DNA of 64,000 nt from Agapetus fuscipes (Eukaryota > Arthropoda > Insecta > Trichoptera > Glossosomatidae). Every line of letters starts with the position of its first letter. The stretch's first letter is position 1. Below are positions 41,916-52,978 of the stretch, one piece after another. Made by a program: the position numbers and the translations under genes. Below the pieces are notes generated by a model that worked only from the letters and a program-made list of their open reading frames with translations, made no database searches and was not told where the DNA came from. The stretch is from contig OX637333.1 of NCBI GenBank assembly GCA_951799405.1, positions 10,725,960-10,789,959 of the forward strand, given 5' to 3'.

Positions 41916-42141
41916 TATCTATAATCTAACTTGCAAAGATATGTTACATTTAAGATTCGTTTTAAGTGCATGCCCACAAACAGATACGTGTAAGTTCGCG
42001 CTTACAAATGCTGCATCTGTACTTACAAAGTAAAATAAACCCTGTAACTTTGGCCAACCTTCCCTGAAACAAGGGTGATTGGCAAAGTGAATCATTTTTT
42101 ACAGTATGGCTGGTCAGCTTCATATCAACCCATAAGTCAAC
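41916..42141 (-). mobile_element. Family A element
   Basis: Complete from ATCTATAATCTAACTTGC to CCCATAAGTCAACG. It has CTTCCCTGAAACAAGGGTG with a short deletion. Confidence 0.66.
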
Positions 42142-42274
42142 GAAAACAAATAATAAATAACATTCAGGTATATTAAAGCAATAATGATGATGTGGACAAA
42201 ACAATTAGTGAATTAATACATTATTACTACATAAAATTAACATTTTATTATTTCAGTTTAGGTCCTTAAATCAA

Positions 42275-42930
42275 CTCGGAATTTTTTTTCTCAGCGGGAA
42301 AACATCACAACTGTACGTGGCTAGGCTCATAACAAAATATTATTTGCTCTTTCCTAGCAAGTCGTAACGTCACAATTAAGTTGTCTATGGAATTTGTTCC
42401 AAGTCTAATGTCAGTACATATCCTTCGTACAGTGTTTGCAACTTTTTATTTCTGAACGTTCACCGACCGTCGACTCTCGTACGAACGAAATTTCAACGTC
42501 CAAAAAACATTAATTAATATGAACGTATTTTTAATTGATTTCAAACTGGAACCGATGCATTCGCGTATTTAAAATATATTTCTGCTAATATATCAAATTT
42601 GATACGTACGCAATTATTTTGTTTTGGCAAGAACCTTGTTTGAATGAGAACCGCACATGAATGGACAAAGATAATATTGGGACGTCACACGGCCGGATTA
42701 TTTTATATTTTGTTATTGGTTGCTTAGGACAGTAGTGCCCCACAAGTACTTTTTAATCAAATTATCATGGACTCAGCATAAATTTTGAAATATAATGTTT
42801 TTGTCGGCGGGAAAACGTCACACTATGGCACTACGGTCCTTAGCAAACAATAATAAAATATTTGTCTCCTTTTTCCTAAAAAAGAGACCGAGTGACATTA
42901 CAATTTTATTGCGAATGGAATTTTTGCCGA
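42275..42930. mobile_element. Cluster of three family D arms (-, +, -)
   Basis: Minus arm 42280-42380, plus arm 42660-42775 (GGGACGTCACACGGCCGGAT), minus arm 42780-42930 (GTCGGCGGGAAAACGTCACA). The first two mirror each other around about 280 bases. Confidence 0.52.
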
Positions 42931-42965
42931 AGTCATTAATTTACTGAATTAATTGACTTAACTTT

Positions 42966-43231
42966 CTGGTCCGTAGTACAGTGGACAGTAGTTAACGCCT
43001 CGGGCACGTAATCGGAAGGCAGCGGGTTCGGTTGCAGGCGGAACCCAAAGGAGTCTTATTATTGTCAAATATGTATATGATTTTCAAACCGGTTATCGAA
43101 GGTCCATCCAGGTGTACAGCAACCGCGTCTTGCTTGACCATTGGTGCTTTCCATAGCCAAGCTTGAAGATGGTTCTTATGGTAGGTATTCACACAAATAC
43201 AGCGCTTACCAAATAAATCATTCTATTTTTT
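42966..43231 (+). mobile_element. SINE C1
   Basis: GGTCCGTAGTACAGTGGACA to CAGCGCTTACCAAATAAATC; the B box is damaged (GGTTCGGTTGC). Confidence 0.62.
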
Positions 43232-43351
43232 TGTTGTTTTTATATTATACATAAGCCAATATTGAAACACCGACCCTATGTCGTGTCGTTGACAAATCAG
43301 TCAGCTGCCACCGTGAGAGCAGAATAGCTATCATGAAATAAGGTTAACAAA

Positions 43352-43858
43352 AGATAGAACAAGCAAGAGCATCTTTCATCAAAATGGAAATGTTGAACAA
43401 AAATCTGAAACTAGAGTTGCGTCTGCATATGGGGAGATTCTACATCTTTCCAATTGTACTCTATGGCATGGAAGAGTGGGCACTTACACAGTGCCTCGAA
43501 AAAAGATCCATTACCTTTAAAAAGTGGGTATACCGTCGAATATTGATGGATGGATTGTCACAAATGATTAGGTTCTTTCCCGGATGAATACTAGATTCTA
43601 GCTCCTGATGTCCATCAAAAGCCGAAAACTAGTATATTTCGGCCACATGATGAGAAGTATTTTCTCCTGCATCTCATCATACAGCGAGAATCGAAGATAC
43701 ACAAGCTCCAAGTCGAAGAAGAACAACCTGGTTGAAGATCCTGAGACAGTGGTTTGGCAGAAGCACAATATCCCTCTTTCGTGCCACAGTATCGAAAATG
43801 CAAATAATTATGATAATCGCCAATCTTCACTGAAGATGCACAGGAAGAAAAAGGAAAA
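43352..43858 (+). mobile_element. RTE-like LINE C-terminal fragment, longest copy
   Basis: Decayed frames read ARASFIKMEMLNKNLKLELR, FYIFPIVLYGMEEWALTQCL and FKKWVYRRILMDGLSQM, then KLVYFGHMMRS after a frame break. This is the thumb/C-terminal part of an RTE-type reverse transcriptase. It ends near GAAGAAAAAGGAAAAAGG. There are at least two frame disruptions. Confidence 0.72.
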
Positions 43859-44268
43859 AGGCTTACTCAACCATCTTTATCAACAATTTACTATAAATTA
43901 GCTGAAGTTTATTTACAACCGATATCTCTTGTAGGGAAACCTTTTTTACGTCGTTCTTGCCGTCAAATATAAATAAATAACTTACGTTTAAGATGCTCCG
44001 ATAGACATAGGCGAAACGTCAGAAAAAATATTCAAATATTTAAAATAAAATAAATCAATTTGGAATAAAATAAAACATCGATTAAAATCAATAAGAGATA
44101 TTAACAAAAATACAAAATTAATAATAGCAAAGAAAATTTATGTATGAGGGTGTTTCAAGGGTGAGTGAGGATTTAAAAAAGTGAGCTATTTTAAAAATGG
44201 TTTTACATGAACTAAACTCCAAAATAGAGCGTGGTATAGTAAGTAACCTTTAGCAAAAATCTTCCCCC

Positions 44269-44396
44269 AAAGGTTCATCCAGCCTAACAGCAACTGGGTC
44301 TTGCTTGAGAATTGGCGCTTCCTATAGTGACATCCAAGGTGACAGAGAGTTCTTGAGGTGCAAAAACAGCGCTCACAAAATAAATCATCACAATAT
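44269..44396 (+). mobile_element. SINE C1 3' part
   Basis: CAGCAACTGGGTCTTGCTTG to ACAAAATAAATCATC. Confidence 0.6.
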
Positions 44397-44889
44397 TAAC
44401 AAAAAATATTTTCTAATATTTTAATGAAATGAGATTTTTTAGCGGATACGCCTCTGGATATTTCACCAAAATAATATTAAAATAATTTCATCGCCAATAC
44501 TTTTCAACCAAAAAAATAAGATCCACCATTTTTACTCGTCGCATTGCGAGACTGCGAAATTTAAACATGGCGAAAATTGAATTAGGCGGCCCTGAGTGTT
44601 TAAATCAATTTTCCACATTACAAAGTCAGCAATAAAGCAAGACGAGATTTATTGCAAAAATAAATCAAGAAGACGAAACAGTATTTGCATAATTTAGCCC
44701 CCATGGTTCTTGCTTTCGCAGAACGATGGCCCGGTGGAGGAAGATTTCAAAAATCGTAAATACTCAACAGTCAATCAATAATTCATTCATTTCACTGTAG
44801 CGATCAACCTTTGAAACGTTTGCACTGAGGGAGTAAACTGGTTTTGAGAATATATATATATATATCTTTTTGTATGTTATTATTATGCT

Positions 44890-45076
44890 GCTTTCAGTGC
44901 CACTTCTAACGAAGATCGGCTTTTACAGCTTTTGTTAAACCCTTGTCGTAGGTTCTTCAGCATCGATGTCCTTGAGTTCTTCTCCCCTTAATCTTTCCTT
45001 GTATGATAAGATGGAGAAAGTGGTATCGTTTCATTCCTCATAAAGGGACTGAAGTACATCAGCTTTCCGGTGCATT
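44890..45076 (-). mobile_element. RTE-like LINE 3' fragment
   Basis: CAGTGCCACTTCTAACGAAG and the GATGTACTTCAGTCCCTTTA segment (reverse strand) match the LINE tails above. An A-family tail follows at once. Confidence 0.5.
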
Positions 45077-45127
45077 CATTTAAAATGAATTTTAAATGTT
45101 AATATATCTTTGCAACTTAGATTAGCT
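45070..45127 (+). mobile_element. Family A 3' end
   Basis: AATGTTAATATATCTTTGCA ACTTAGATTAG, directly after a LINE tail. Confidence 0.5.
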
Positions 45128-45227
45128 TAGACATCCCGCCAGCTAGCTTCAGTATCATTTCACATGGGCGGGGAATATCTTCTCTTTATGAGGGGTTGGT
45201 GAGAAGTCTTGACTTATTTACTGATCT

Positions 45228-45475
45228 TAGGTTGGTATGGGGCTGATCCCCTTTACTGTAAACACTTGGTTCACTTGCCACCCCGGTTTCAGGGAAAGGC
45301 GGCTGGAGTTGCAAAGTTAACGTTGTGAGGTTTGGTTTATTTTGCATGTACACGTGCAGCATGTGTAAGCGAGAACTTACAGGTGCCTGCTTGTGTGCAC
45401 GCATTAAATATGTGTCTAAAAATTTCAATACTAACTTTGCAGCTATCTTTACAACTTAGATGTATATTATAGATA
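45228..45475 (+). mobile_element. Family A element, CGTGCAGCATG subtype
   Basis: TAGGTTGGTATGGGGCTGAT to ACAACTTAGATGTATATTAT; the end has a repeated CTTTGCAGCTATCTTTACA segment. Confidence 0.62.
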
Positions 45476-45514
45476 CAGGTAAATATAAAGCGATTAAACA
45501 TGACTACACATCCC

Positions 45515-45640
45515 TACCGGAGTGTCAGAAATATTTTTCCATTTCAGTGTTTATTTCAAGCCCAAAATAAAAAAATACCGGCAAGGTTTACTCAGCCTTC
45601 ACAAGACATGGAAACTAGTCCACTCAGATGCTTCATCATA
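45515..45640 (+). mobile_element. SINE B body fragment
   Basis: GTGTCAGAAATATTTTTCCA to CTCAGCCTTCACAAGACATG; head and tail absent. Confidence 0.55.
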
Positions 45641-45697
45641 TGTGGCTGATTTTTTTGTGCGTGCAAGCAATGTTTACATTGACATAAAACAGTTCCT

Positions 45698-45930
45698 CAA
45701 TTTATAGACTAATATAGTAGAGTTATAGTAAAAATGGTTCACTTTTGCCAATTTTACCTCTTTTCAAGGGAAGGTCGACAAGAGTTTATGTCCATTTGAT
45801 ATTGTTTTTTTTGTACTCATGCGGCATGTGTCATCGCGAACTCACACGTGTCAGCTTGTGAAGATGCATTTGTTATGAATCTTAAATGATAATATGCCTT
45901 TGCCACTTAGATTTAAGATTATTATAGATA
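45698..45930 (+). mobile_element. Family A element, decayed
   Basis: AATGGTTCACTTTTGCCAAT, AGGGAAGGTCGACAAGAG and CATGCGGCATGTGTC remain. Confidence 0.55.
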
Positions 45931-46341
45931 ATATGAGGGAGATATTTGCTTTTACGCGTAAGTGATGTTAACTGACAAATAGGATAACGCAGAGCATATT
46001 TGCGGAAAGCATCTCGAGGAGTGGTGGGACCATAAACATGGATGCGGATGCTGTTTGTGCAGTTCTGGGAGACGGCGGAGACGTCATGGACTCTCAGCCC
46101 TGAGGTCGAACCCCAGGTCAAGGTGGGAGGACAGAGCTATACCTACGCGGCAGGTCATTCAGATGGAGGCAGCGAGGGAGAATAGGTGTTGAATGCATGT
46201 GCAACAGAGTTGCAGTTGTAAATGGTAAATAAGAGGTTAGAATAGATAATCCTATTCAAAAATTTAATTTTAAAAAACGTTTCCAAAAAATTTAGAGCGA
46301 ACGAATTATGAATTAACCCGAATTAAGCTCATCGGAGGACG

Positions 46342-46515
46342 CGGGCTGGATGTCTCATCCCCACGGTAATTCTTACCTACCGCATATCGGTAATATTTTG
46401 TATGAAGACCTGTCAATCCAAGAAGGCTGCAAGTGAACAGCTGATTAGTCTTCATACAAATATTATCGATATTCGGTAGGTACACATTACCGTGGGGATG
46501 AGACTTCCAGCCCTG
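46342..46515. mobile_element. Family E near-palindromic MITE
   Basis: A second intact copy (GGGCTGGATGTCTCATCC...GGATGAGACTTCCAGCCC), with the centre in the same orientation as at 861. This copy supplies the empty-site reference for the Helitron insertion at 27101. Confidence 0.75.
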
Positions 46516-46589
46516 GTGTGAGGAGAGACCGTCAGAACTGATTTAAAAAATCTGGTTTGTTGGAAAGGTCGCCAAAGAAATTTTCGCTA

Positions 46590-46815
46590 ATTTATAAACT
46601 GTCTTTAGCACCTCTAATGCCAAGGGGCCACGTTTTTAGCAACACCTTTGAAGGAAAATTGGGAAGACGATCAAGAGATTGCCATAAAAATCATTCTTCC
46701 TAGATTTGAAGCCGCTCATGAATATCCTCCCCTATTCTCAGCTCAAGAAGATGGCAAACAAGAGAAACAGCTGATGGCTGGCACAACAAGGCACTGCCTT
46801 AAAAGATTATGAAGA
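46590..46815. repeat. Single-unit relative of the 40618 minisatellite
   Basis: CTCAAGAAGATGGCAAACAA GAG and GATGGCTGGCACAACAAGGC ACTGCC occur once. The 100 bases before it also resemble 40530-40617, so a dispersed repeat carries the unit. Confidence 0.6.
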
Positions 46816-47484
46816 GTTAGAAGGTTGTATTTTTTAATAAAAGCTTTTATGCTTGCGCACTTTTGGATGCCCCTTTGTACAAATGTGCAAACGAGAAATC
46901 AAACTTGCTTCTCCACTTTTCGTCCCTTTAGTGCTTGTTTCTCTTATGTCTATCAGAGGTAATTTCACATGAGCAATGTTTGTATGTGTGCTGGACCAAT
47001 ATGTCTTATGAAAACTGGAAATTCATTTAAAAGATATTTAAAACAACTCTCACATTATCGTGTTTTATGTTTTCTTCTAGCTCTGATTGTGTAGAATGTG
47101 ATTCTTAAGACAATTTCATTGAAAGGGCATATTTGAATCTAATGGTAGATGAGCCAAACCAGCACTGGGGGGGGGGAGCGTTTTGGCAACTCACCCTCAC
47201 CCACTCACCACTCACCAGCTGTCTTAAATAGCTTGCACACCATCTTCGTCTGAACACGGCTGCATATGTGATGGTCAATACGAGGAATTAAATAGCCAGC
47301 ACTGAGAGTAGGTACAGAGTACAGACCATTACTCTTGATACTTGACAAATATTGTATTATTTCTACTTTACTTTACAGCCTTTTATGTCGTAAAATACAC
47401 ATTAAACAACTATGCATATTGCACAGGGAGGAAACTTAATAGGTACAGGGAACAAGCTCTCCATAGAGACCAATGACGATGGAT
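46816..47484. other. Intergenic, no feature seen
   Basis: A G-run (47168) and CACTCACC repeats (47191-47217) are the only features noted. Confidence 0.4.
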
Positions 47485-47538
47485 TACTTCTGAGCGGTTT
47501 AAGCTTCAAGCAGTGATCGGAAGGTAGTGGGTCCGATT
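47485..47538 (+). mobile_element. SINE C head scrap
   Basis: GATCGGAAGGTAGTGGGTCC GATTTCC resembles the B-box side; a family A insertion follows directly. Confidence 0.35.
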
Positions 47539-47544
47539 TCCAGT

Positions 47545-47794
47545 TCTATAATCTATAATCTAAGTTGCAAGGATATATTCATTCAAAGCTCTCAGATGTA
47601 TGCCCACAAACAAACACGTGTAGTGCGCGCTTACAAATGCTGATTGTGTACTTACAAATAAAATTCAAACCTCAAATAAACATAAGCCCCACAACTTTTG
47701 CCGACCTTCCCTGAAACAGGGGTGACACTGGCAAAGTGAACCATTTTTTACAGTATGGGTGGTCAGCCTCATACCAACCTATAAGTCAAGGAAA
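47545..47794 (-). mobile_element. Family A element with 6-bp target duplication
   Basis: CCAGTT flanks both sides (47539-47544, 47795-47800). The tail TATAATCTATAATC (plus strand) abuts the left copy. It belongs to the AATCAGCATTTG subtype. Confidence 0.75.
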
Positions 47795-47800
47795 CCAGTT

Positions 47801-48735
47801 GATTTAAATAAATTAACATTTCAGTTATGGAAGGTCTAATTTAAACTAGATTTACGGTCGTTTGACTTACATATTAAAATTAAATTTCAAGATTAATTTT
47901 AATTTTTAAATATTACACGAACCTTTATGGAAGAACTTGCCATTCATTATTACAACATTTGTTCGAGGGTACACAATAAAATGTGACATAATCAGTTATA
48001 ATCAATTCATCCTCAATCGTCGTGCAGAAACGGTGCTATCTGAAGACGTAGACAACGTCGCCAACGACGCGTCGGGAATATTGTAAGTTTTGTGAATGTA
48101 AATTTAAGTTAATATTAAATTTAATTAATCTTAAAGTTTAATTTTAATATGTAGACATTTCAGATGTTTACGTCTCTTTTTGACGTTAATATCTATGTCT
48201 CATTTTCGTTGTTTACCTTAGTAGGCAAACAACGAAGTTCATGTAGGCACGGTTGTTACTATGGCAAGAAACACACATCCGCCATCTACCTATGTCTTTT
48301 TACATTAATCGATGAAGATGATCGACAGATAGTGACATACAGAAGGTCTATTTTGAATTTATTATTCAAATAACTACCAAATATTATTTTATTTATTTCG
48401 CGACTTTTCCAATAGAGTCTGACCTCGGCACAACGCTATTGCGCAACCCTTCACAGGCAATAAAGACTCGGTCATTATTTGGTCGCCATTGTTGTAAGTT
48501 TTTGCTTTCAAAATCACTGTCGCCGGAGTTGGGCAAATTGTACTGGATTTATATGCATGAGCGATCACAGCTCAGAATCAAATGACACAATGTTGATTTA
48601 CAAGCAATGTTTGGACGAGAAACAGTCTAGCATTTGGGAATATACAGGCAGGTCCCTAGCGTGGGCGTGCATTGCATTTCAGACAGGTGGTAGGATAGAT
48701 ACGCAAGTAGTAGAGTGAAAATGTTTATAATATTA
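47801..48735. other. Intergenic, short frames only
   Basis: Frames at 48164-48373 and 48479-48718 (+) were inspected. The second runs toward the RT scrap at 48736 and may be LINE debris; neither has a recognisable fold. Confidence 0.35.
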
Positions 48736-48792
48736 ATAAGGGTGTAAGACAGGGTTCCATAATGGGTCCGTGTTTATTTATCCTAATCATGG
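48736..48792 (+). pseudogene. Reverse transcriptase domain scrap
   Basis: The plus strand reads NKGVRQGSIMGPCLFILIM, matching the conserved RT motif GVxQGSxxGPxLF. Only this motif survives; the flanks do not extend it recognisably. Confidence 0.55.
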
Positions 48793-48889
48793 GTAGGTAA
48801 TCATGCAATGCGAGCGATAGCGACAGAGTTACAGTTACAGGACGCATTATACTTAGTTTGTTTCTGTTCTTCTACTTCTTCTTGTTGTG

Positions 48890-49105
48890 CGTCTCAGTGA
48901 AGATCGGTGATCATCGTAGCAATTCACAGCTTTGATACTACGAGCTACTGCACGAAAGAAGGAATATTTTGCTTCTACCAAACCACTGCTTCAAATTCTT
49001 CAAGCAAGATGTTCTCATCCGACCTGCAGTTCTCCGCTGTAGTATAATGATGTGTAGGAAACTATAGGGATTTCTCATTTCTCGATGGTCTTCGATTCTT
49101 TTCGA
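48890..49105 (-). mobile_element. RTE-like LINE 3' fragment
   Basis: CTCAGTGAAGATCGGTGATC at the left and TCTTGCTTGAAGAATTTGAA on the minus strand place it in the same family as 34616-35000. Confidence 0.45.
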
Positions 49106-49454
49106 CACATATTATATTTTTGATTTTGGTTGTACGTCTAGACACTATAATAAGTCAATGGTCAAATCAAACCAAGAAATACAATTTAAATGACAATTTG
49201 TTTCTGGACTGCACTCTGAAATATTGTTGACAAATATTATAAATTGTGACAAAATTTCAGTCATGGGAATTTGACAAAGTAAAATATGCACTTTGTGCAA
49301 CTGGACACTCTGGCCAACAATTAGGTACCTAAACATTAGAGCTTACAAAGGCTTAGCTGACAACATTGCAGATCTACCACCAGTTTTTCGGTCCTTTTTT
49401 TATCGTATAGTTACCTACCTAGATCGTCAGAGCGGGCTTTTTTCAAGTTGCTGT

Positions 49455-49734
49455 ATTTGTAGAATGCTTGCGTTCCTTGGATCCCCGCTAAAGGTCTCAA
49501 AACTGATTTCCCGTTTCGGTGATTATATTTTAAACTTACAATAATAATTGTAACGACAAGGCTCAATCAGTCTTCACAGAACCACCCCTCTCGGGAGCTG
49601 GGAAATCCCCAAATCAAGTGAGGTGGTTGACGTAAGGCCGGCCCCTCTTACTTGTAGAAATACATACACATACGAGCCCTTTCGGTACAATGCGGTAAGT
49701 AGTCGCACTATATGTGCAGATTAGTTGCGTTGCT
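49455..49734 (+). mobile_element. SINE B, head-truncated
   Basis: GTAGAATGCTTGCGTTCCTT to TGTGCAGATTAGTTGCGTTG; well-kept 3' half. Confidence 0.66.
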
Positions 49735-49794
49735 AAAATATATGAGGGTAACTAATTCCGTAGAATGTTTTTTGCAAAAATTCTCAAAATTCTA

Positions 49795-49885
49795 GGGTCC
49801 TAACCAACGGATGACAAATTACTATTACCTAGTTAGCCTTTGCCTTAGCAACGTGGCCGCGTGGCGTCACAATGTTTTTGACGTT
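49795..49885 (-). mobile_element. Family D arm
   Basis: TAGCAACGTGGCCGCGTGGC GTCACAATG at the right end; GGTCCTAACCAACGG at the left. Confidence 0.5.
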
Positions 49886-50014
49886 TTGATATGTACAGAC
49901 CTCATTTTCATGCAAGTCATGAGTTTGCTACATTTTATGCATAAGAAATTTTTGACTTTTTTTGTATAGATTTATTTTTAAGGTTTTGTTGTTTTTTTTG
50001 TAAATTACTCGTAT

Positions 50015-50261
50015 TCCTTGACTTATAGGTTGGTATGAGGCTGACCACCCATACTGTAAAAAATGGTTCACTTTGCCAATGTCACCCCTGTTTCAGGGAA
50101 TGTCGGCAAGAGTTGCAGGGCTTATGTTCATTTGAGTTTGGATTTTATTTGTAAGTACACAATCAGCATTTGTAAGCGCGAACTACACGTGTTTGTTTGT
50201 GGGCATACATCTGAGAACTTTGAATGAATATATCCTTGCAACTTAGATTATAGATTATAGA
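50015..50261 (+). mobile_element. Family A element upstream of BORCS7
   Basis: Full length, from TTCCTTGACTTATAGGTTGG to ATTATAGATTATAGAC. It ends about 350 bases before the BORCS7 ATG and may lie in or near its promoter. Confidence 0.75.
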
Positions 50262-50608
50262 CATTTACATCCCTGTGTCACCTTTGCCAACACGTATTAA
50301 AAATTACCATCACCACCATTGAAAAGAAGAAGAAAAATATTCCCATAAAAAAAATCAAAATTTCAATACAGCACTGCCATCTATCATCAGAAAAAATATG
50401 AATGTTTGCTGCAGTCTCATAGGCATTTGTTTTGTCGGTAATACAGAGTAATTTACTTCGTCTTTTCATCCACAGATGGCCTACGTAAATTTTGACATTT
50501 GACTTTTCACAAACGTAAACAATCAAAATACTGTGCTAAATGATTCTGTAGAAGTGCACGAAAAACGATGAAGATGATTTGAGATAAAATCGTAATTAAA
50601 CTGTCACA

Positions 50609-51622
50609 ATGGCGTCGGCATCCTCAAGCAGCGCCCGAAGTTTGTTTGCGGATTCTAAACTCCGATTGGCTGACAGAGTTCAAGTAAATGTCAATAATAT
50701 AGCTTCCTTGACGCGACAAATTCAGAGGGGATCAAAAACCAATGAGGTAAGGATCTTTTTTAGCATCTATTTATCTAATAATTTGGGGTAGGGGCATAGA
50801 AACTTCTGCGATCCTTTTAGTGGTTAAATCTATTCACGAAAAGAGATCCTGCCTCAACAAGCTATACCTAGATTTAGCACATAAATTGACATAGACAAAA
50901 TTGTGACGTTACGCGGACAGGTTACTAGGGAAGAGGCAAACATTTTTTTGTTATTGGTTGCTAAGGACTGTTTTCCCATACAAGTGTGACATTTTCTTAC
51001 GAGAAAAAGTTCTGAATTGAAATTTATGCTGAGTCCATTGTGTAGCACCCACTCCTTACCAAGGCACTCAGCACATTTAAAATGTGGGGAAGAAATGCAA
51101 TGTCACTGGGCCGGGCTAGAGGCAGGATAGAGAGTCGTAACTTCGATACAATATTATCTAGGTAGTCTGAAAAGTCACTAAAGTGCTGTATACCTACTGC
51201 ATTTAGCACAACTGTCAACTGCAAACTAGAAAAACATCCCTGATTATACTGTGGTGTCATCACATAGCTTTTTTGGTGCAAAGTACATTCCTCTTCTTTA
51301 TCCTATCATACTGGGAATGGAACCCATGACTTTCCAATCATGAGTCTGAAGCGTTAATCACTGAACTACGGACATTCACACTAAGTTACATATACTAAGA
51401 AATTGTAGTTAAAAATTAGTTCAGTTTTCTTGATTGTTTCAGTTACTGATGCGATCGGCACGTGAATTTGCGCAGACAGAAAACTGCATCGACAACACCG
51501 AGGCCAATCTGAAGAAGATGGAGCTCATTGCTGTGCATCTTGGATTCCAAAACGAGAACATGATCAAATCGGCGCAGCTGATCGAAGAAGTCAAAGAGCA
51601 AGTCTCTGCAATGCAATGCTGA
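50609..51622 (+). CDS. BORCS7: BORCS7, BLOC-1-related complex subunit 7 (two exons)
   Basis: Exons 50609-50746 and 51443-51622 join in phase 0 across a GT-AG intron of 696 bp and give 105 residues, the usual length of the family (about 105). Residues 1-14 are a Ser/Ala-rich start (MASASSSSARSLFADSK). The core that follows matches BORCS7 in order: an LTRQIQRGSKTNE block, a helix with QTENCIDNTEANLKKM, then IAVHLGFQNENMIKSAQLI and a coiled-coil-like C-terminus ending VSAMQC. In animals BORCS7 is a subunit of BORC, which sits on the lysosome surface, recruits the small GTPase Arl8 and so couples lysosomes to kinesin. The ATG is the first in frame and is followed at once by the Ser-rich segment. 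The intron holds a family D copy and a short SINE C head. JMJD7 lies 3.4 kb downstream on the same strand. The 3' end is unclear, because a family D copy begins about 60 bases after the stop and a hAT-type element 415 bases after it. Confidence 0.88.
50880..51160 (+). mobile_element. Family D sequence in the BORCS7 intron
   Basis: GTTACGCGGACAGGTTACTA GGG, TATTGGTTGCTAAGGACTG, then CACATTTAAAATGTGGGGAA and GTCACTGGGCCGGGC, matching the Helitron-borne D sequence. Confidence 0.55.
51302..51378 (-). mobile_element. SINE C head in the BORCS7 intron
   Basis: ATGGAACCCATGACTTTCCA and TTAATCACTGAACTACGGAC on the reverse strand; about 65 bases before the exon 2 acceptor. Confidence 0.5.
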
Positions 51623-51679
51623 AGAATACTTGAAGATTTCATCTTAATGAATAACTAATGGACTTTGTGGAAATACCTT

Positions 51680-51870
51680 AGACAAGGGAATTGGGACTGT
51701 TTCTAGGGAAAAGGCAAACTTTTTTTTTTTTTTGTTTGCTAAAAACCCTAGTCACAGAGACCTGTGATGTTTGCCGGCTGGGGAAAAAATAATATTTTGA
51801 AATTTGTGCTGAGTCCATTAGTGTATATAAAAAGATACTAAGGCTTGGTGTTTTCAACGTTAACATGTGG
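51680..51870 (+). mobile_element. Family D arm just after BORCS7
   Basis: GACTGTTTCTAGGGAAAAGG CAAAC, TTTGCTAAAAACCCTAGTCA and GCCGGCTGGGGAAAAAA. Confidence 0.45.
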
Positions 51871-52037
51871 CTTTACTGATAAAAAAAAACTATCCACACA
51901 ATTTGCATAAGTGCGTCCTTTTCACTGAGTATAAAGTCGCTATGCTAACGTTGAAAATACATAGCCTTAAAGATTTTCCATAGAATCGCTAAAAGCATAT
52001 TTCATGTAAAATTCCAGACTTAAAATATTAATATAGT

Positions 52038-52970
52038 CAGGGTTGGGTAACGACACGTCGAAAATTATATTCGACACGTCACGTCGAAAATACGTGTCGA
52101 ATATGTCGAAAACGTCGAAAATTTGCGTCGAAAATTGAAGTTTATTACTTTTAGTTTATCCTTATTTGTGACAGTTCAATTTTTGACCAACCAAATTCAA
52201 TTAAAATTAGCAAAGATAATAAAATACAATACTTCCTTCAAAGTTCAGATTGTTCATGTTTTGTCCTTGAATTCAATTAATCTTGAATAAAACATTGAAC
52301 TGTAGGTATAAATGGGGCTTAAAACATTTTGTTCAAATCTTAATGAATATGCCAACTGGAAATTTGTACCTACACTAGGGATGGGCAAATGAAAAAAAAA
52401 TATCGATATATATCGAACGATATTTTTAAACACTATCGAAATACATCGAGGAAAAAATATCGGTACTTTTGATATATCGATATATTTCGCCCATCCCTAA
52501 CCTACACAATGTTGTAGAATTTCTTTACTTTTATGTAGGTAAAACAACTGATCTGACCAGCTATCATTACAGTGTTTAACTGTGTAGTATCTATTTTATC
52601 AAATTGATTGACATGCCCTTTGTCAAACTGGCATGAGTTAGCTGTGTGTTTGAGTTTATTGAATGAGTTTAATAATCATACTTTGTTTTAGCCTAGGTCA
52701 GGTTATTAAGTAGAATTAATATTTAAATGGTGCTGTTAACTTGTACCTAATGTAGATGTAGCATGTAAGAGAAAGACAATAAAAGAGGAAACAACACATT
52801 ATGTCACTAAATATGTATTTCCCTTCATTCCTACCTGAACTCCACTCACTAGTAATTTTCGACGTGTCGTTTATGTCGTAAATTCGAATTTACGACGTGT
52901 ATATTCGACGCGTCAAATACTAGGTATAATACTCATTTTCGACGTCAAGTATTATACCTACCCAACCCTG
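52038..52970. mobile_element. hAT-type non-autonomous element, 933 bp
   Basis: Terminal CAGGGTTGGGTA / TACCCAACCCTG repeats are flanked by a perfect 8-base duplication AATATAGT (52030-52037 and 52971-52978). Many TTCGAC/GTCGAA motifs lie within 120 bases of each end, as expected of subterminal transposase sites. There is no transposase ORF. It contains a second, smaller element. Confidence 0.85.
52376..52499. mobile_element. 124-bp hAT-type MITE nested in the 933-bp element
   Basis: TAGGGATGGGC / GCCCATCCCTA ends sit between perfect 8-base duplications ACCTACAC (52368-52375 and 52500-52507). The interior is almost only TATCGATA-type motifs. Confidence 0.87.
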
Positions 52971-52978
52971 AATATAGT

